The notes: generated by a model from the sequence alone, not told the origin. DNA of 64,000 bases from Streptomyces chartreusis NRRL 3882 (GCF_900236475.1 NZ_LT963352.1:5956001-6020000), one strand, 5' to 3'. Numbered from the stretch's first letter, positions 38,667 to 47,081 are shown. Numbers and translations are program-made.

Positions 38667-38965
38667 CGCTGCACGGTGCCGTTGTCTCCGGTGACGATGA
38701 CCCCGGAGTTGTCCTGTGTGGCCACGGCCCGCTCACCCGATGCCGTGGGGCCGTTCGCGGCCGGCGCCGGGGTCCGGCCCGCGGAGCCGATGAGCGAGGA
38801 CGCCCAGGCGCCCAGGACGCCCGCGACCACGGCACCGGCTCCCGCACCCGTCCCGATCCGGGTCGCGCGGTCCCAGGGCAGAAGCAGGTCCCCGAGCCAC
38901 ACGCACAGTGCGAAAACCACCAACGCGATCGCTATGGCCAACAGCCAACGCCCTGTCCGGCTCAT
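38663..38965 (-). CDS. Small membrane protein carrying the same short motif as the STAND protein
   Basis: A 100-aa protein with two hydrophobic segments (residues about 7-29 and 39-60), a Pro/Ala/Gly linker (64-80), and a C-terminal motif NSGVIVTGDNGTVQ (86-99). The motif aligns with NRGIIASGDHARIEQ of the next gene: N, G, I, G and D are identical and most other positions are conservative. ATG 38965 has GAGGGGG about 6 nt upstream. Its stop overlaps the STAND start as ATGA, so the two are translationally coupled. I infer a membrane effector or anchor that partners the STAND protein. No known family was recognised. Confidence 0.75.
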   Translation of the reverse strand: MSRTGRWLLAIAIALVVFALCVWLGDLLLPWDRATRIGTGAGAGAVVAGVLGAWASSLIGSAGRTPAPAANGPTASGERAVATQDNSGVIVTGDNGTVQR

Positions 38966-39038
38966 GTGACGCCCCCTCGCGCATGAAATCGGTCATTCAT
39001 CTTCGCACCAAGGCACGTCCGTATGGGACGCGTGCCTG

Positions 39039-39224
39039 ATGTTCGCGCTCGGGGTCGTCCTCGCGCCGGGCGGGGCCGTCGCTCCGGGGGTGGTGCTCAA
39101 GAACGGCCGCGCGAAGGCGGTCCGCTTCTCGACACTCGCCGCCCTCTGCGAGGTGCTCGAATGTCAGCCGGGGGATTTGCTGCGGTGGGAGGCGGGCGGG
39201 GCCGCCGACGGGACAATGCCCTGA
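39039..39224 (+). pseudogene. Truncated XRE-type regulator remnant
   Basis: The 61-codon frame ends with LKNGRAKAVRF, then STLAALCEVLECQPGDLLRWE, a clear match in pattern to the C-terminal half of small Cro/CI-type HTH regulators (recognition helix end plus the CxxLxxxPGDLL tail). The preceding residues (MFALGVVLAPGGAVAPGVV) do not form the first two HTH helices, so the N-terminal half is missing or frameshifted. It has no good ribosome binding site. Its TGA overlaps the ATG of the GNAT gene (TGATG at 39222-39226). Confidence 0.6.
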
Positions 39225-39691
39225 TGGAGAACATCAGTATCCGCCCGGCCCGGTCCGGCGAACTGGCGGCTGTCGCCCGGCTCCGGTGGGAGTGGCTCAT
39301 CGAGAACGGGGGCGAGTCCCTCGGCGAACGCGGGGAGTTCGTACGGCACTTCGTCGAATGGGCCCGGGACAACGCCGGGTCGCACCGGTGCATGGTGGTC
39401 GTGCGCGACGACGTCGTCATCGGTATGGCCTGGCTGGCGGTGGTGCAGCGGGTGCCCACGCCGCGGGCGCCCCGGCGGGCCTCCGGCGACCTCCAGTGCG
39501 TGTACGTCGTGCCCGAGGCGCGCGACGGCGGGCTGGGCGGCGCGCTCATCCGGGCCGTTCTGGACGGGGCCCGGGAGCTCGGCCTGGAGCGGGTGACCGT
39601 GCACTCGAGCCCGCAGGCGATTCCCGCGTACGCCCGGTGCGGGTTCCAGGAGTCGGCCCGGCTGCTGCACGCCCGGGTCGTGGGCGCCTGA
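39224..39691 (+). CDS. GNAT-family N-acetyltransferase
   Basis: A 155-aa protein with GNAT motifs: beta-4/helix acetyl-CoA site LQCVYVVPEARDGGLGGALI (motif A, the R/Q-x-x-G-x-G/A type) and the C-terminal VTVHSSPQAIPAYARCGFQE (motif B). The substrate is unknown. ATG 39224 is favoured because it starts the conserved domain (ISIRPARSGE); the frame is open further upstream. A -10-like GACAAT (39212-39217) ends 6 nt before it, and the TGA of the XRE remnant overlaps the start. Confidence 0.88.
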   Translation: MENISIRPARSGELAAVARLRWEWLIENGGESLGERGEFVRHFVEWARDNAGSHRCMVVVRDDVVIGMAWLAVVQRVPTPRAPRRASGDLQCVYVVPEARDGGLGGALIRAVLDGARELGLERVTVHSSPQAIPAYARCGFQESARLLHARVVGA

Positions 39692-39787
39692 GCCGTATGA
39701 TCTTGAGGCCAGGTGGGGATCTGCTGAAGAACGGGGCGGGCTGTGCGGTGCTGGATCCGGACGGGGCGCTGAGGCGTCTACGACGGT

Positions 39788-40975
39788 ATGGATCTGGAGA
39801 AGCCGGCCCGCGAGGGCTCCGAGACGCGAGTCGATCTGCGGAAAGGGGTGTCCGAACCGGCCGCGCCGCCGGTCCGTGAGGCGGCGCCCGAGGGGTGTCT
39901 CGCCGTAGCGATCCGGATTCCGGTGCGGATCGTCGTGCTCGTGCTGGTCGTCCCCGTGCGGATGGTGTGGGACGCGCTCGTCGTGGCCGGACGGTTCCTG
40001 AACGACGTGCTGCTCCGGCCGCTGGGCCGGGCGCTGCTGTGGCTCGGGCGGGCGGTGTTCGTCTGGCCGTTCGTGGGGCTGTGGCGGTATGTCGTCGTGC
40101 CGGTGGCCAAGGCGCTCGGGTGGCTCGGGAACGTGCTCCTCGTCGTGCCGCTGGTGTGGCTCTACCGGCACGTGCTGACACCGGTGGGACACGCGGTCGC
40201 CTGGGCCGTCACCCGGGCCGCCAAGGGCATCGGGGCCGTGTTCGGCTGGGTGTACTCGTATCTGCTCACGCCGGTCGGGCGCGCCGTGCTGTGGGTGCTG
40301 AAGGGGCTCGGCGCCGTGCTCGCCGCGCTCGGGGCCGGTGTGTACGCGGTCGTGGCGTGGCTCGCCCGGTACCTCGTCGTCGTCCCCGCCGTGTGGCTGT
40401 ACACGTGGCTGCTCGCGCCCGTCGGGCGCGCGATCGCCTGGTGTGCCAAGGGACTGGTGTGGCTGGTGAGCACGGCCGTCACCGGCATCGGGACGGCTCT
40501 GTACTGGATCGCCCGGATCCTGCTCGTCCTTCCGGCGCTCGCCGTGTGGCGCTGGATCCTCACGCCGGTCGGACGGGTCCTCGCCGTCATCGGGCGGGAG
40601 GTCGCGGACGCCCTCGGGCATGCGTGGCGGATCGCCGGGCACATCTCGCTCGCCGTCGGGCGGTTCCTCGCGACGCTCTTGAGGTGGATCTTCGTCGAGC
40701 CGGTGCGGTGGGTGTACCGGAGCGTGCTGACGCCCGTCGGGCACGTCGTTCGGGACGCCGTCCTGCGACCCGCCGCCGAGGCCGCCCGGAGTGTGGGACG
40801 GGCCACGCGGCAGGCGCTGGCCTCGGCCCGGGAGTCCGTACGGCAGGCGCGCGCCGACTTCCGGCGGATGCTCTTCGGCGAGCCGGTGCAGCCGCAGCCC
40901 GTCGACCTCGGGGAACCTTCGGGCCGCGAGGCACGTACTCTTGGTAGCAGTACGACCGCTCTCACGAAGGACTGA
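39788..40975 (+). CDS. Repetitive membrane protein with TPVGRA repeats
   Basis: A 395-aa protein. After about 38 polar residues it is a chain of hydrophobic or amphipathic helices in which a motif of the type (L)LTPVGRAVxW recurs: VLTPVGHAV, LLTPVGRAV, LLAPVGRAI, ILTPVGRVL and VLTPVGHVV, plus weaker VVVPVAKAL and LLRPLGRAL. The spacing is roughly 35-60 residues, with Trp/Tyr/Arg-rich helices between. The tail (about 330-395) is charged. I do not recognise a family. It is followed by the DUF2344 gene with an AAGGA sequence overlapping its end. Confidence 0.8.
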   Translation: MDLEKPAREGSETRVDLRKGVSEPAAPPVREAAPEGCLAVAIRIPVRIVVLVLVVPVRMVWDALVVAGRFLNDVLLRPLGRALLWLGRAVFVWPFVGLWRYVVVPVAKALGWLGNVLLVVPLVWLYRHVLTPVGHAVAWAVTRAAKGIGAVFGWVYSYLLTPVGRAVLWVLKGLGAVLAALGAGVYAVVAWLARYLVVVPAVWLYTWLLAPVGRAIAWCAKGLVWLVSTAVTGIGTALYWIARILLVLPALAVWRWILTPVGRVLAVIGREVADALGHAWRIAGHISLAVGRFLATLLRWIFVEPVRWVYRSVLTPVGHVVRDAVLRPAAEAARSVGRATRQALASARESVRQARADFRRMLFGEPVQPQPVDLGEPSGREARTLGSSTTALTKD

Positions 40976-40981
40976 ACGACA

Positions 40982-41806
40982 CTGGGCAAGCGACAGCCCG
41001 AAGGCCCGCCGCCCGCACCCGCGGTGCAGCGCATCCGACTGCGCTACACCAAGCGCGGCCGCCTCCGGTTCACCAGCCACCGTGACTTCCAGCGCGCCTT
41101 CGAGCGTGCGTTGCGCCGTGCCGAGGTGCCGATGGCCTACTCGGCGGGCTTCACACCGCACCCGAAGGTGTCGTACGCCAATGCCGCACCCACCGGCACG
41201 GGCAGTGAGGCGGAGTACCTGGAGATCGCGCTCACCGCGCAGCGCGACCCGGAGCAGCTCAGGATCCTTCTCGACGAGTCGCTGCCCGCCGGGCTCGACA
41301 TCATCGAGGCGGTCGAGGCCCGCACCCCGGGCCTCGCCGACCGGCTGACGGCTTCCGTGTGGGAGCTGCGGCTGGACGGCGTGCCGCAGGAGGAAGCCCG
41401 CCGGGCGGCGGACGCCTTCAACGCGGCCGAGACCGTCGAGGTCCAGCGCCTCGCCAAGAACGGGGTGCGCACCTTCGACGCCCGCTCCGCCGTCGTGAGC
41501 CTGGAGATCCCCGATCTCACAGAAACGCACAGTTCGCAGGCTGATAGGCCGACCGACCAGCCCTGTGCGATACTGCGGCTGGTTGTTCGGCACGTGACGC
41601 CTGCCGTACGACCCGACGACGTCCTGTCCGGTCTCCGCGCCGTGGCCGACCTGGCGCCGCCGGTCCCCGCAGCGGTGACCAGGCTGGCGCAGGGGCTGTT
41701 CGATGAAGAGACCGGCACGGTGACCGACCCGCTCGCGCCCGACCGCGAGGCAGCGGAGGCCCACTCAACGGCCGAACCGCCTGCCGCCGCGACGGCGCCG
41801 GCGTAG
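40982..41806 (+). CDS. DUF2344/TIGR03936-type radical-SAM-associated protein
   Basis: A protein of about 274 aa with the family start IRLRYTKRGRLRFTSHRDFQRAFERALRRA and FTPHPKVSYANA. It usually accompanies the TIGR03960 radical SAM protein, and a role in RNA modification has been guessed. The start is uncertain. GTG 41024 has no ribosome binding site. CTG 40982 is in frame, has AAGGA upstream overlapping the previous gene, and adds a peptide (xGKRQPEGPPPAPAVQ) that I recall from homologues. It is followed by rne, as in other actinobacteria. Confidence 0.85.
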   Translation: MGKRQPEGPPPAPAVQRIRLRYTKRGRLRFTSHRDFQRAFERALRRAEVPMAYSAGFTPHPKVSYANAAPTGTGSEAEYLEIALTAQRDPEQLRILLDESLPAGLDIIEAVEARTPGLADRLTASVWELRLDGVPQEEARRAADAFNAAETVEVQRLAKNGVRTFDARSAVVSLEIPDLTETHSSQADRPTDQPCAILRLVVRHVTPAVRPDDVLSGLRAVADLAPPVPAAVTRLAQGLFDEETGTVTDPLAPDREAAEAHSTAEPPAAATAPA

Positions 41807-42060
41807 GTTCCGCGAAGGGACGGACGTCGTAGCGCCGCCCTCGGACTCGGGAGCCACCTGGGTCGGGCAGCGCACCGACCAGAAGACTTTCGCCAGGCCG
41901 TACGCATTGGGCGTACGGAACCGGCGAGACAGGACACAGAGAGCTCCCGTGCGGCGCCCGCGCCCCGGACGGCGGCGACGCGCACAGCGCGAGCCGCGGA
42001 CGTCACCGGCACAGCCGGACCAGGCGCGGCGCCCGGGAGCCTGACGGGAGAAAAGCCCGC
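41807..42060 (+). promoter_or_regulatory. Structured 5' leader of rne
   Basis: The 254-bp gap before rne contains a perfect hairpin CCGTACGC-ATTGG-GCGTACGG (41898-41918) and a longer-range pair GCTCCCG (41943-41949) with CGGGAGC (42034-42040). E. coli RNase E autoregulates through its own leader; a similar role here is inference only. GACGGGAGAAA lies just before ATG 42061. Confidence 0.4.
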
Positions 42061-45000
42061 ATGCTCGAACCGACCGAACCCACAGAGTCCTCCACGGACT
42101 CCGAACAGAACACCCCCAGCGACACCCTGCCGCCCCGCCGGCGGCGCCGTGCCGCGTCCCGACCGGCGGGTCCGCCGGTCGGCACCTCCTCCGACGCTCC
42201 GGTGGAGACCGTCACGCCGGCCATACCGGCCGCGGAGCCCGACGACCTCGCGGACGACGCAGTAGCGGCCGACGAGGCCGAGGAGACCGCCGCCGAGGAG
42301 ACCGTCGCGCCGGCGCAGGAGCAGGCCGCCGAGGAGGCCGCGCCTGCCGCTCCCAAGCGGCGTCGTGTGGTTCGCCGTGCCGCCGCGCCCGCCGGGGCCC
42401 CGGCGGGCGCCGAGGCCGCCGAGACCGTGGTGCCGGTGACCGCCGGTGCTCCCGCCGCCTCCGAGGCGCCGGAGCAGGTTGAGGCCGCCCCGTCCGCCGA
42501 GGTGTCCGAGGATGCCGCTCCCCGGCGCACCCGGCGTCGTGCGACGCGCACGGTGACCTCGCCCGCCGCGGCTCCGGCCGAGGCCGTGGAGGCGGTGGCG
42601 CCTGCTGCCGCCGCCGCACAGGCCGAGCCGAGCGCCCCCGAGACCGCGGAGGCCGCCGAGGAGGCTGCTCCGCGGAAGACCCGGCGGCGTGCCACGCGAC
42701 GGGTGACCGCGCCCACCGCAGCGCCTGCCGCCGCGGAGGCGGCGGAAGGAACCGCCGACGCGGGCCGGTCCGGCTCCGTCACCACGACCGACGCGCCCGC
42801 CGAGGCCGCCGCCGTGTCCGGTGGGCCCGCCGAGGCCCCCGCCGGCACGCCCGCCGAGGAGGCGAAGGCACCTGTGACCGATTCCCCCGCCGCTGAGTCC
42901 GACGGAGCCCCCGAGGCCGCCGCCGACGCCGCCGCTCGCGCCGCCCAGGCGCCCGAGCCCGCCGAGCCCGCCGAGGATGCCGCTCCGCGGCGCCGTCGCC
43001 GGGCCGTCCGCCGGGCCGCCAGTGGTTTCGCCGAGCCCGCGCAGTCCTCACGGGGCTCCCGGGCCTCGAAGTCCGCGCAGGCCGCCGCCGGTGAGAGCGA
43101 GACGTCGGCGCGGCCCGCGCGGCCCGCCGTCGCCCTCTTCCAGGCGCCCGTGTTCACCGAGCCCCAGTTCCAGACGCCGGAGCGGGCCGCTGCCGCGGCC
43201 GCCGCCGAGGCGGCCGGGGCCGAGGAGCCCGAGGAGACGGAGGAGTCCGCGCCGGCGGAGGTGCGGGAGGAGCAGCCCGGCGGGTCGCGCCGCCGGCGTC
43301 GTCGCCGGGGTTCCGCTGACGAGCCCGAGGCCCAGGTCACCGAGGCCCCCGCCACCGAGGCCCCCGCCGCCGAGAGCGCCGTCGACGAGGCGGAGGAGCC
43401 CGAGGAGTCCGCCGAGGGCGACGACCAGGACGACTCCGAGGGCACCGGCTCGCGCCGTCGCCGTCGCCGGGGCGGCCGCCGCCGTCGGCGTGGTGACTCC
43501 GCCGAGACCGACACCGAGGCCGGCGAGGGCATGGACGCCGAGTCCGAGCAGGACGCCGAGGACACCGCGGAGCAGGCCGAGGAGGACCAGGACGAGTCCG
43601 ACGAGGCCGCCGACCGCGAGGAGTCGTCCGGCGGCGGCTCCAGCAGCAGCCGCCGGCGTCGTCGCCGTCGTCGCCGTGCCGGTGACACCGCGCCCGAGGC
43701 CGAGCCGTCCGACGACGACCCGGAGCGCACGGTCGTCAAGGTCCGTGAGCCCCGCCCCAAGGCCGAGCCGTCCGACGAGGTGCAGTCCATCAAGGGCTCG
43801 ACCCGTCTGGAGGCCAAGAAGCAGCGCCGCCGGGAGGGCCGCGAGCAGGGCCGCCGGCGCGTCCCGATCATCACCGAGGCCGAGTTCCTGGCCCGGCGCG
43901 AGGCCGTCGAGCGTGTGATGGTCGTCCGGCAGCACGGCGACCGTACGCAGATCGGTGTCCTCGAGGACAACGTGCTCGTCGAGCACTACGTCAACAAGGA
44001 GCAGTCGACCTCGTACGTCGGCAACGTCTACCTCGGCAAGGTGCAGAACGTGCTGCCGTCGATGGAGGCCGCCTTCATCGACATCGGCAAGGGCCGCAAC
44101 GCGGTGCTGTACGCCGGTGAGGTCAACTTCGAGGCGCTCGGCATGGCCAACGGGCCGCGGCGCATCGAGTCCGCCCTGAAGTCCGGGCAGTCGGTGCTCG
44201 TCCAGGTGACGAAGGACCCCATCGGGCACAAGGGCGCCCGCCTGACCAGCCAGGTCTCCCTCCCCGGCCGCTACCTCGTGTACGTGCCCGAGGGCTCCAT
44301 GACCGGCATCAGCCGCAAGCTCCCCGACACCGAGCGGGCGCGGCTGAAGACGATCCTCAAGAAGATCGTCCCCGAGGACGCGGGCGTCATCGTGCGCACC
44401 GCCGCCGAGGGCGCGAGCGAGGACGAGCTGCGCCGGGACGTCGAGCGGCTCCAGGGGCAGTGGGAGGACATCCAGAAGAAGGCCAAGAACGGCGGCAACG
44501 CGCCGACGCTGCTGTACGGCGAGCCGGACATGACCGTCCGGGTCGTGCGCGACATCTTCAACGAGGACTTCTCCAAGGTCGTCGTCAGCGGCGACGAGGC
44601 GTGGCAGACCATCCACGGCTACGTGTCGCACGTCGCGCCGGACCTCGCCGAGCGGCTCCAGAAGTGGACCTCCGAGGTCGACGTCTTCGCCACGTACCGG
44701 ATCGACGAGCAGCTCGCCAAGGCGCTGGACCGCAAGGTCTGGCTGCCCAGCGGCGGTTCGCTGGTGATCGACCGGACCGAGGCGATGGTCGTCGTCGACG
44801 TCAACACCGGCAAGTTCACCGGTCAGGGCGGCAACCTCGAGGAGACCGTCACCAGGAACAACCTGGAGGCGGCCGAGGAGATCGTGCGTCAGCTGCGGCT
44901 GCGCGACCTCGGCGGCATCATCGTCATCGACTTCATCGACATGGTGCTGGAGTCCAACCGGGACCTGGTGCTGCGGCGCCTGCTCGAATGCCTGGGCCGG

Positions 45001-46209
45001 GACCGTACGAAGCACCAGGTGGCCGAGGTGACCTCGCTGGGGCTCGTGCAGATGACCCGCAAGCGGGTCGGGCAGGGGCTCCTGGAGTCCTTCTCCGAGA
45101 CCTGCGTCCACTGCAACGGACGCGGTGTCATCGTGCACATGGAGCAGCCGACCACCTCCGGCGGAGGCGGCGGCAAGCGCAAGAAGCGTGCGCGTGCCGG
45201 TGCCGCCGAGCAGCCGCACGTGCACGAGGCGGCCGTCGAGACCGCCGAGCAGGAGGCGGAGACCGAGGCCGAGATCGGTGCCGAGATCGCCGAGCCGATC
45301 GCGCTGCCAGAGCCGGCCTTCGAGCCCGACGAGGAGCTGTACAGCAGCGCCGCCGAGGCGGAGGCCGCGGCCACGCGCGGGCGGACCCGGCGCCGGACGA
45401 GCCGGCGGGCGTCCGCTCCGGCGGGTGCGCCGCGCGGTGAGACGGCGGAGCCGAAGGCCGAGCAGGACAGGAAGGCCGAGCAGGCCGAGGCCGAGGTGCC
45501 GACGGCTCAGGACGTGACCGTCGCCGAGGAGGTCGCCCGTCCGGTGCAGCAGGAGCCGGCCGCCGAAGCGCACGCCGAGCCGATGGCCGTCGAGGACCCG
45601 GTCGTCGAGGCCCCGGCCGCCGAGGAGGCCGCGCCCAAGGGCCGTGGCCGTCGGCGGGCGACGCGCAAGGTGTCCGCGCCGGCCGGTTCTCCGGCGGGGG
45701 CGGAGGCGGCCGTGGTGACGGTCTCCGAGACCGCGCCCGCGGCGTCCGAGGCCACGCAGGCGCCCGAGCAGGCCGAACAGCCCGAGGCGGCTGCCGAGGC
45801 GGCTGCGGAGGTGCCCGCCGAGAGCGCCGCCCCGGCCCGTCCGCGGCGCCGCGCCGTGCGCAAGCCCACCGTGTCCACCGCCTCCGAGGAGGCGGCCGTC
45901 GTGGTCGTCCCGTCGGCCGCGTCCGAGGCAGCCCCGGAGGCCGCCGCGGCCGACGGCGCCGCCACGGAGGAGGCCGCCGAGGAGTCGGCTCCGGCCAAGA
46001 AGACGGCCCGCAAGACGGCCAAGAAGGCCACGGCGAAGAAGGCCGCCGCCAAGAAGACCGCGGCGAAGAAGACCGCGGCCAAGAAGACGACGGCGAAGAA
46101 GGCGGCGGCGAAGACGACCAAGACCGCCGCCAAGAAGACCACGTCGAAGAAGACCGTCGCGGCGGAGCAGTCCCGCTCCTCCGTCTCGGCCTCCACCGAC
46201 GAGGACTGA
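42061..46209 (+). CDS. rne: Ribonuclease E/G with long disordered arms
   Basis: A 1382-aa protein. Residues 1 to about 590 are Ala/Glu/Pro-rich with many Arg clusters (RRRRRRG, RRRRRRRRRR). The catalytic core (about 600-1030) has an S1 RNA-binding domain (STSYVGNVYLGKVQNVLPSMEAAFIDIG as split motifs), the DNase-I-like site VVVDVNTGKFTG and IIVIDFIDM, and CVHCNGRG in place of the zinc-link CPxC. The C-terminal arm is again acidic and ends in Lys/Ala repeats (AKKTAAKKTAAKKT). The arms on both sides of the core match actinobacterial RNase E organisation, where they recruit PNPase. It initiates mRNA decay and rRNA processing. Confidence 0.95.
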   Translation: MLEPTEPTESSTDSEQNTPSDTLPPRRRRRAASRPAGPPVGTSSDAPVETVTPAIPAAEPDDLADDAVAADEAEETAAEETVAPAQEQAAEEAAPAAPKRRRVVRRAAAPAGAPAGAEAAETVVPVTAGAPAASEAPEQVEAAPSAEVSEDAAPRRTRRRATRTVTSPAAAPAEAVEAVAPAAAAAQAEPSAPETAEAAEEAAPRKTRRRATRRVTAPTAAPAAAEAAEGTADAGRSGSVTTTDAPAEAAAVSGGPAEAPAGTPAEEAKAPVTDSPAAESDGAPEAAADAAARAAQAPEPAEPAEDAAPRRRRRAVRRAASGFAEPAQSSRGSRASKSAQAAAGESETSARPARPAVALFQAPVFTEPQFQTPERAAAAAAAEAAGAEEPEETEESAPAEVREEQPGGSRRRRRRRGSADEPEAQVTEAPATEAPAAESAVDEAEEPEESAEGDDQDDSEGTGSRRRRRRGGRRRRRGDSAETDTEAGEGMDAESEQDAEDTAEQAEEDQDESDEAADREESSGGGSSSSRRRRRRRRRAGDTAPEAEPSDDDPERTVVKVREPRPKAEPSDEVQSIKGSTRLEAKKQRRREGREQGRRRVPIITEAEFLARREAVERVMVVRQHGDRTQIGVLEDNVLVEHYVNKEQSTSYVGNVYLGKVQNVLPSMEAAFIDIGKGRNAVLYAGEVNFEALGMANGPRRIESALKSGQSVLVQVTKDPIGHKGARLTSQVSLPGRYLVYVPEGSMTGISRKLPDTERARLKTILKKIVPEDAGVIVRTAAEGASEDELRRDVERLQGQWEDIQKKAKNGGNAPTLLYGEPDMTVRVVRDIFNEDFSKVVVSGDEAWQTIHGYVSHVAPDLAERLQKWTSEVDVFATYRIDEQLAKALDRKVWLPSGGSLVIDRTEAMVVVDVNTGKFTGQGGNLEETVTRNNLEAAEEIVRQLRLRDLGGIIVIDFIDMVLESNRDLVLRRLLECLGRDRTKHQVAEVTSLGLVQMTRKRVGQGLLESFSETCVHCNGRGVIVHMEQPTTSGGGGGKRKKRARAGAAEQPHVHEAAVETAEQEAETEAEIGAEIAEPIALPEPAFEPDEELYSSAAEAEAAATRGRTRRRTSRRASAPAGAPRGETAEPKAEQDRKAEQAEAEVPTAQDVTVAEEVARPVQQEPAAEAHAEPMAVEDPVVEAPAAEEAAPKGRGRRRATRKVSAPAGSPAGAEAAVVTVSETAPAASEATQAPEQAEQPEAAAEAAAEVPAESAAPARPRRRAVRKPTVSTASEEAAVVVVPSAASEAAPEAAAADGAATEEAAEESAPAKKTARKTAKKATAKKAAAKKTAAKKTAAKKTTAKKAAAKTTKTAAKKTTSKKTVAAEQSRSSVSASTDED

Positions 46210-46220
46210 CCCGCCTCGAC

Positions 46221-46283
46221 GTCCGCCGGGGCGTGCGCGAACCCGCGTACGCCCCGGCGGACGCGACCGGCGTGACCGGTCGC
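46221..46283 (+). terminator. Tandem hairpins after rne
   Basis: The first hairpin is a perfect 14-bp stem GTCCGCCGGGGCGT (46221-46234) with its complement (46249-46262). The second is GCGACCGG (46263-46270) with CCGGTCGC (46276-46283). They separate rne from rplU. Confidence 0.8.
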
Positions 46284-46306
46284 ACAGGCGGCGGGCCCGG
46301 CTCGGT

Positions 46307-46336
46307 TTGACCCTCTTGGCCGCGGCCCCGTAACCT
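46307..46336 (+). promoter_or_regulatory. Promoter of rplU-rpmA
   Basis: TTGACC (46307-46312), an 18-bp spacer, then TAACCT (46331-46336): a good match to a vegetative (HrdB-type) promoter. Transcription would start near 46343, giving a leader of about 135 nt that could carry r-protein control. The leader includes GGGCGCCGGGCGCCC near 46388. Confidence 0.65.
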
Positions 46337-46476
46337 TGACCGTCGGCGTGTCGAATGACGCGTCACATCCCCGTAAACCTCATCCTCCGGGCGCCGGGCG
46401 CCCAGGAGAGGCCGCTCGCTGTGTCGGACGGCTGGCCTGCGGGGGTGCCGTTTCCCGAGCGAGAGAGTGAGTCCGC

Positions 46477-46797
46477 GTGTACGCCATCGTGCGCAGCGGT
46501 GGTCGCCAGCACAAGGTTGCTGTCGGCGACATCGTTGAGGTTGACAAGATTTCCACTGCCCAGGTTGGCGACACGGTCGAGCTCTCGACCCTGCTCGTTG
46601 TCGACGGCGACTCCGTGACCAGCGACCCGTGGGTGCTGGCCGGCATCAAGGTCCAGGCCGAGGTCGTGGACCACCACAAGGGCCAGAAGATCGACATTCT
46701 GCGCTACAAGAACAAGACCGGTTACCGCCGTCGCCAGGGCCACCGCCAGCAGTACACGGCGATCAAGGTCACTGAGATCCCCGCGGCTGCGAAGTAA
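46477..46797 (+). CDS. rplU: 50S ribosomal protein L21
   Basis: A 106-aa protein with the L21 hallmarks: YAIVRSGGRQHKVAVGDIVEV, GDTVELSTLLV and the C-terminal KRRQGHRQ-type signature (YRRRQGHRQQYTAIKV). GTG 46477 is preceded by GCGAGAGAG. The rplU-rpmA-obg order is standard. Confidence 0.97.
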   Translation: MYAIVRSGGRQHKVAVGDIVEVDKISTAQVGDTVELSTLLVVDGDSVTSDPWVLAGIKVQAEVVDHHKGQKIDILRYKNKTGYRRRQGHRQQYTAIKVTEIPAAAK

Positions 46798-46811
46798 GGG
46801 ACTGAGGAGAA

Positions 46812-47066
46812 ATGGCACACAAGAAGGGCGCATCGTCCACCCGGAACGGTCGCGACTCCAACGCCCAGCGGCTCGGCGTGAAGCGCTTCGGCGGTCAGGT
46901 CGTCAACGCGGGTGAGATCCTGGTCCGTCAGCGCGGCACCCACTTCCACCCGGGCGCCGGTGTCGGCCGTGGCGGCGACGACACGCTGTTCGCGCTCCAG
47001 GCCGGTTCGGTGCAGTTCGGCACCCACCGTGGCCGCAAGGTCGTGAACATCGTTCCGGTCGCCTGA
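46812..47066 (+). CDS. rpmA: 50S ribosomal protein L27
   Basis: An 84-aa protein, MAHKKGASSTRNGRDSNAQR onward, with GVKRFGGQVVNAGEILVRQRGT and FHPGAGVGRG. ATG 46812 has GAGGAGAA upstream, 14 bp after rplU. It starts directly at MAHKKG, without the cleavable N-terminal extension found in Firmicutes. Confidence 0.97.
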   Translation: MAHKKGASSTRNGRDSNAQRLGVKRFGGQVVNAGEILVRQRGTHFHPGAGVGRGGDDTLFALQAGSVQFGTHRGRKVVNIVPVA

Positions 47067-47081
47067 CCGGAAGCTTTCGCG

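Noticed and set aside
43048..45573. 841-codon open frame on the - strand opposite rne
   Set aside because: Antisense of the RNase E catalytic core and Arg-rich arm; no recognisable motif or ribosome binding site.
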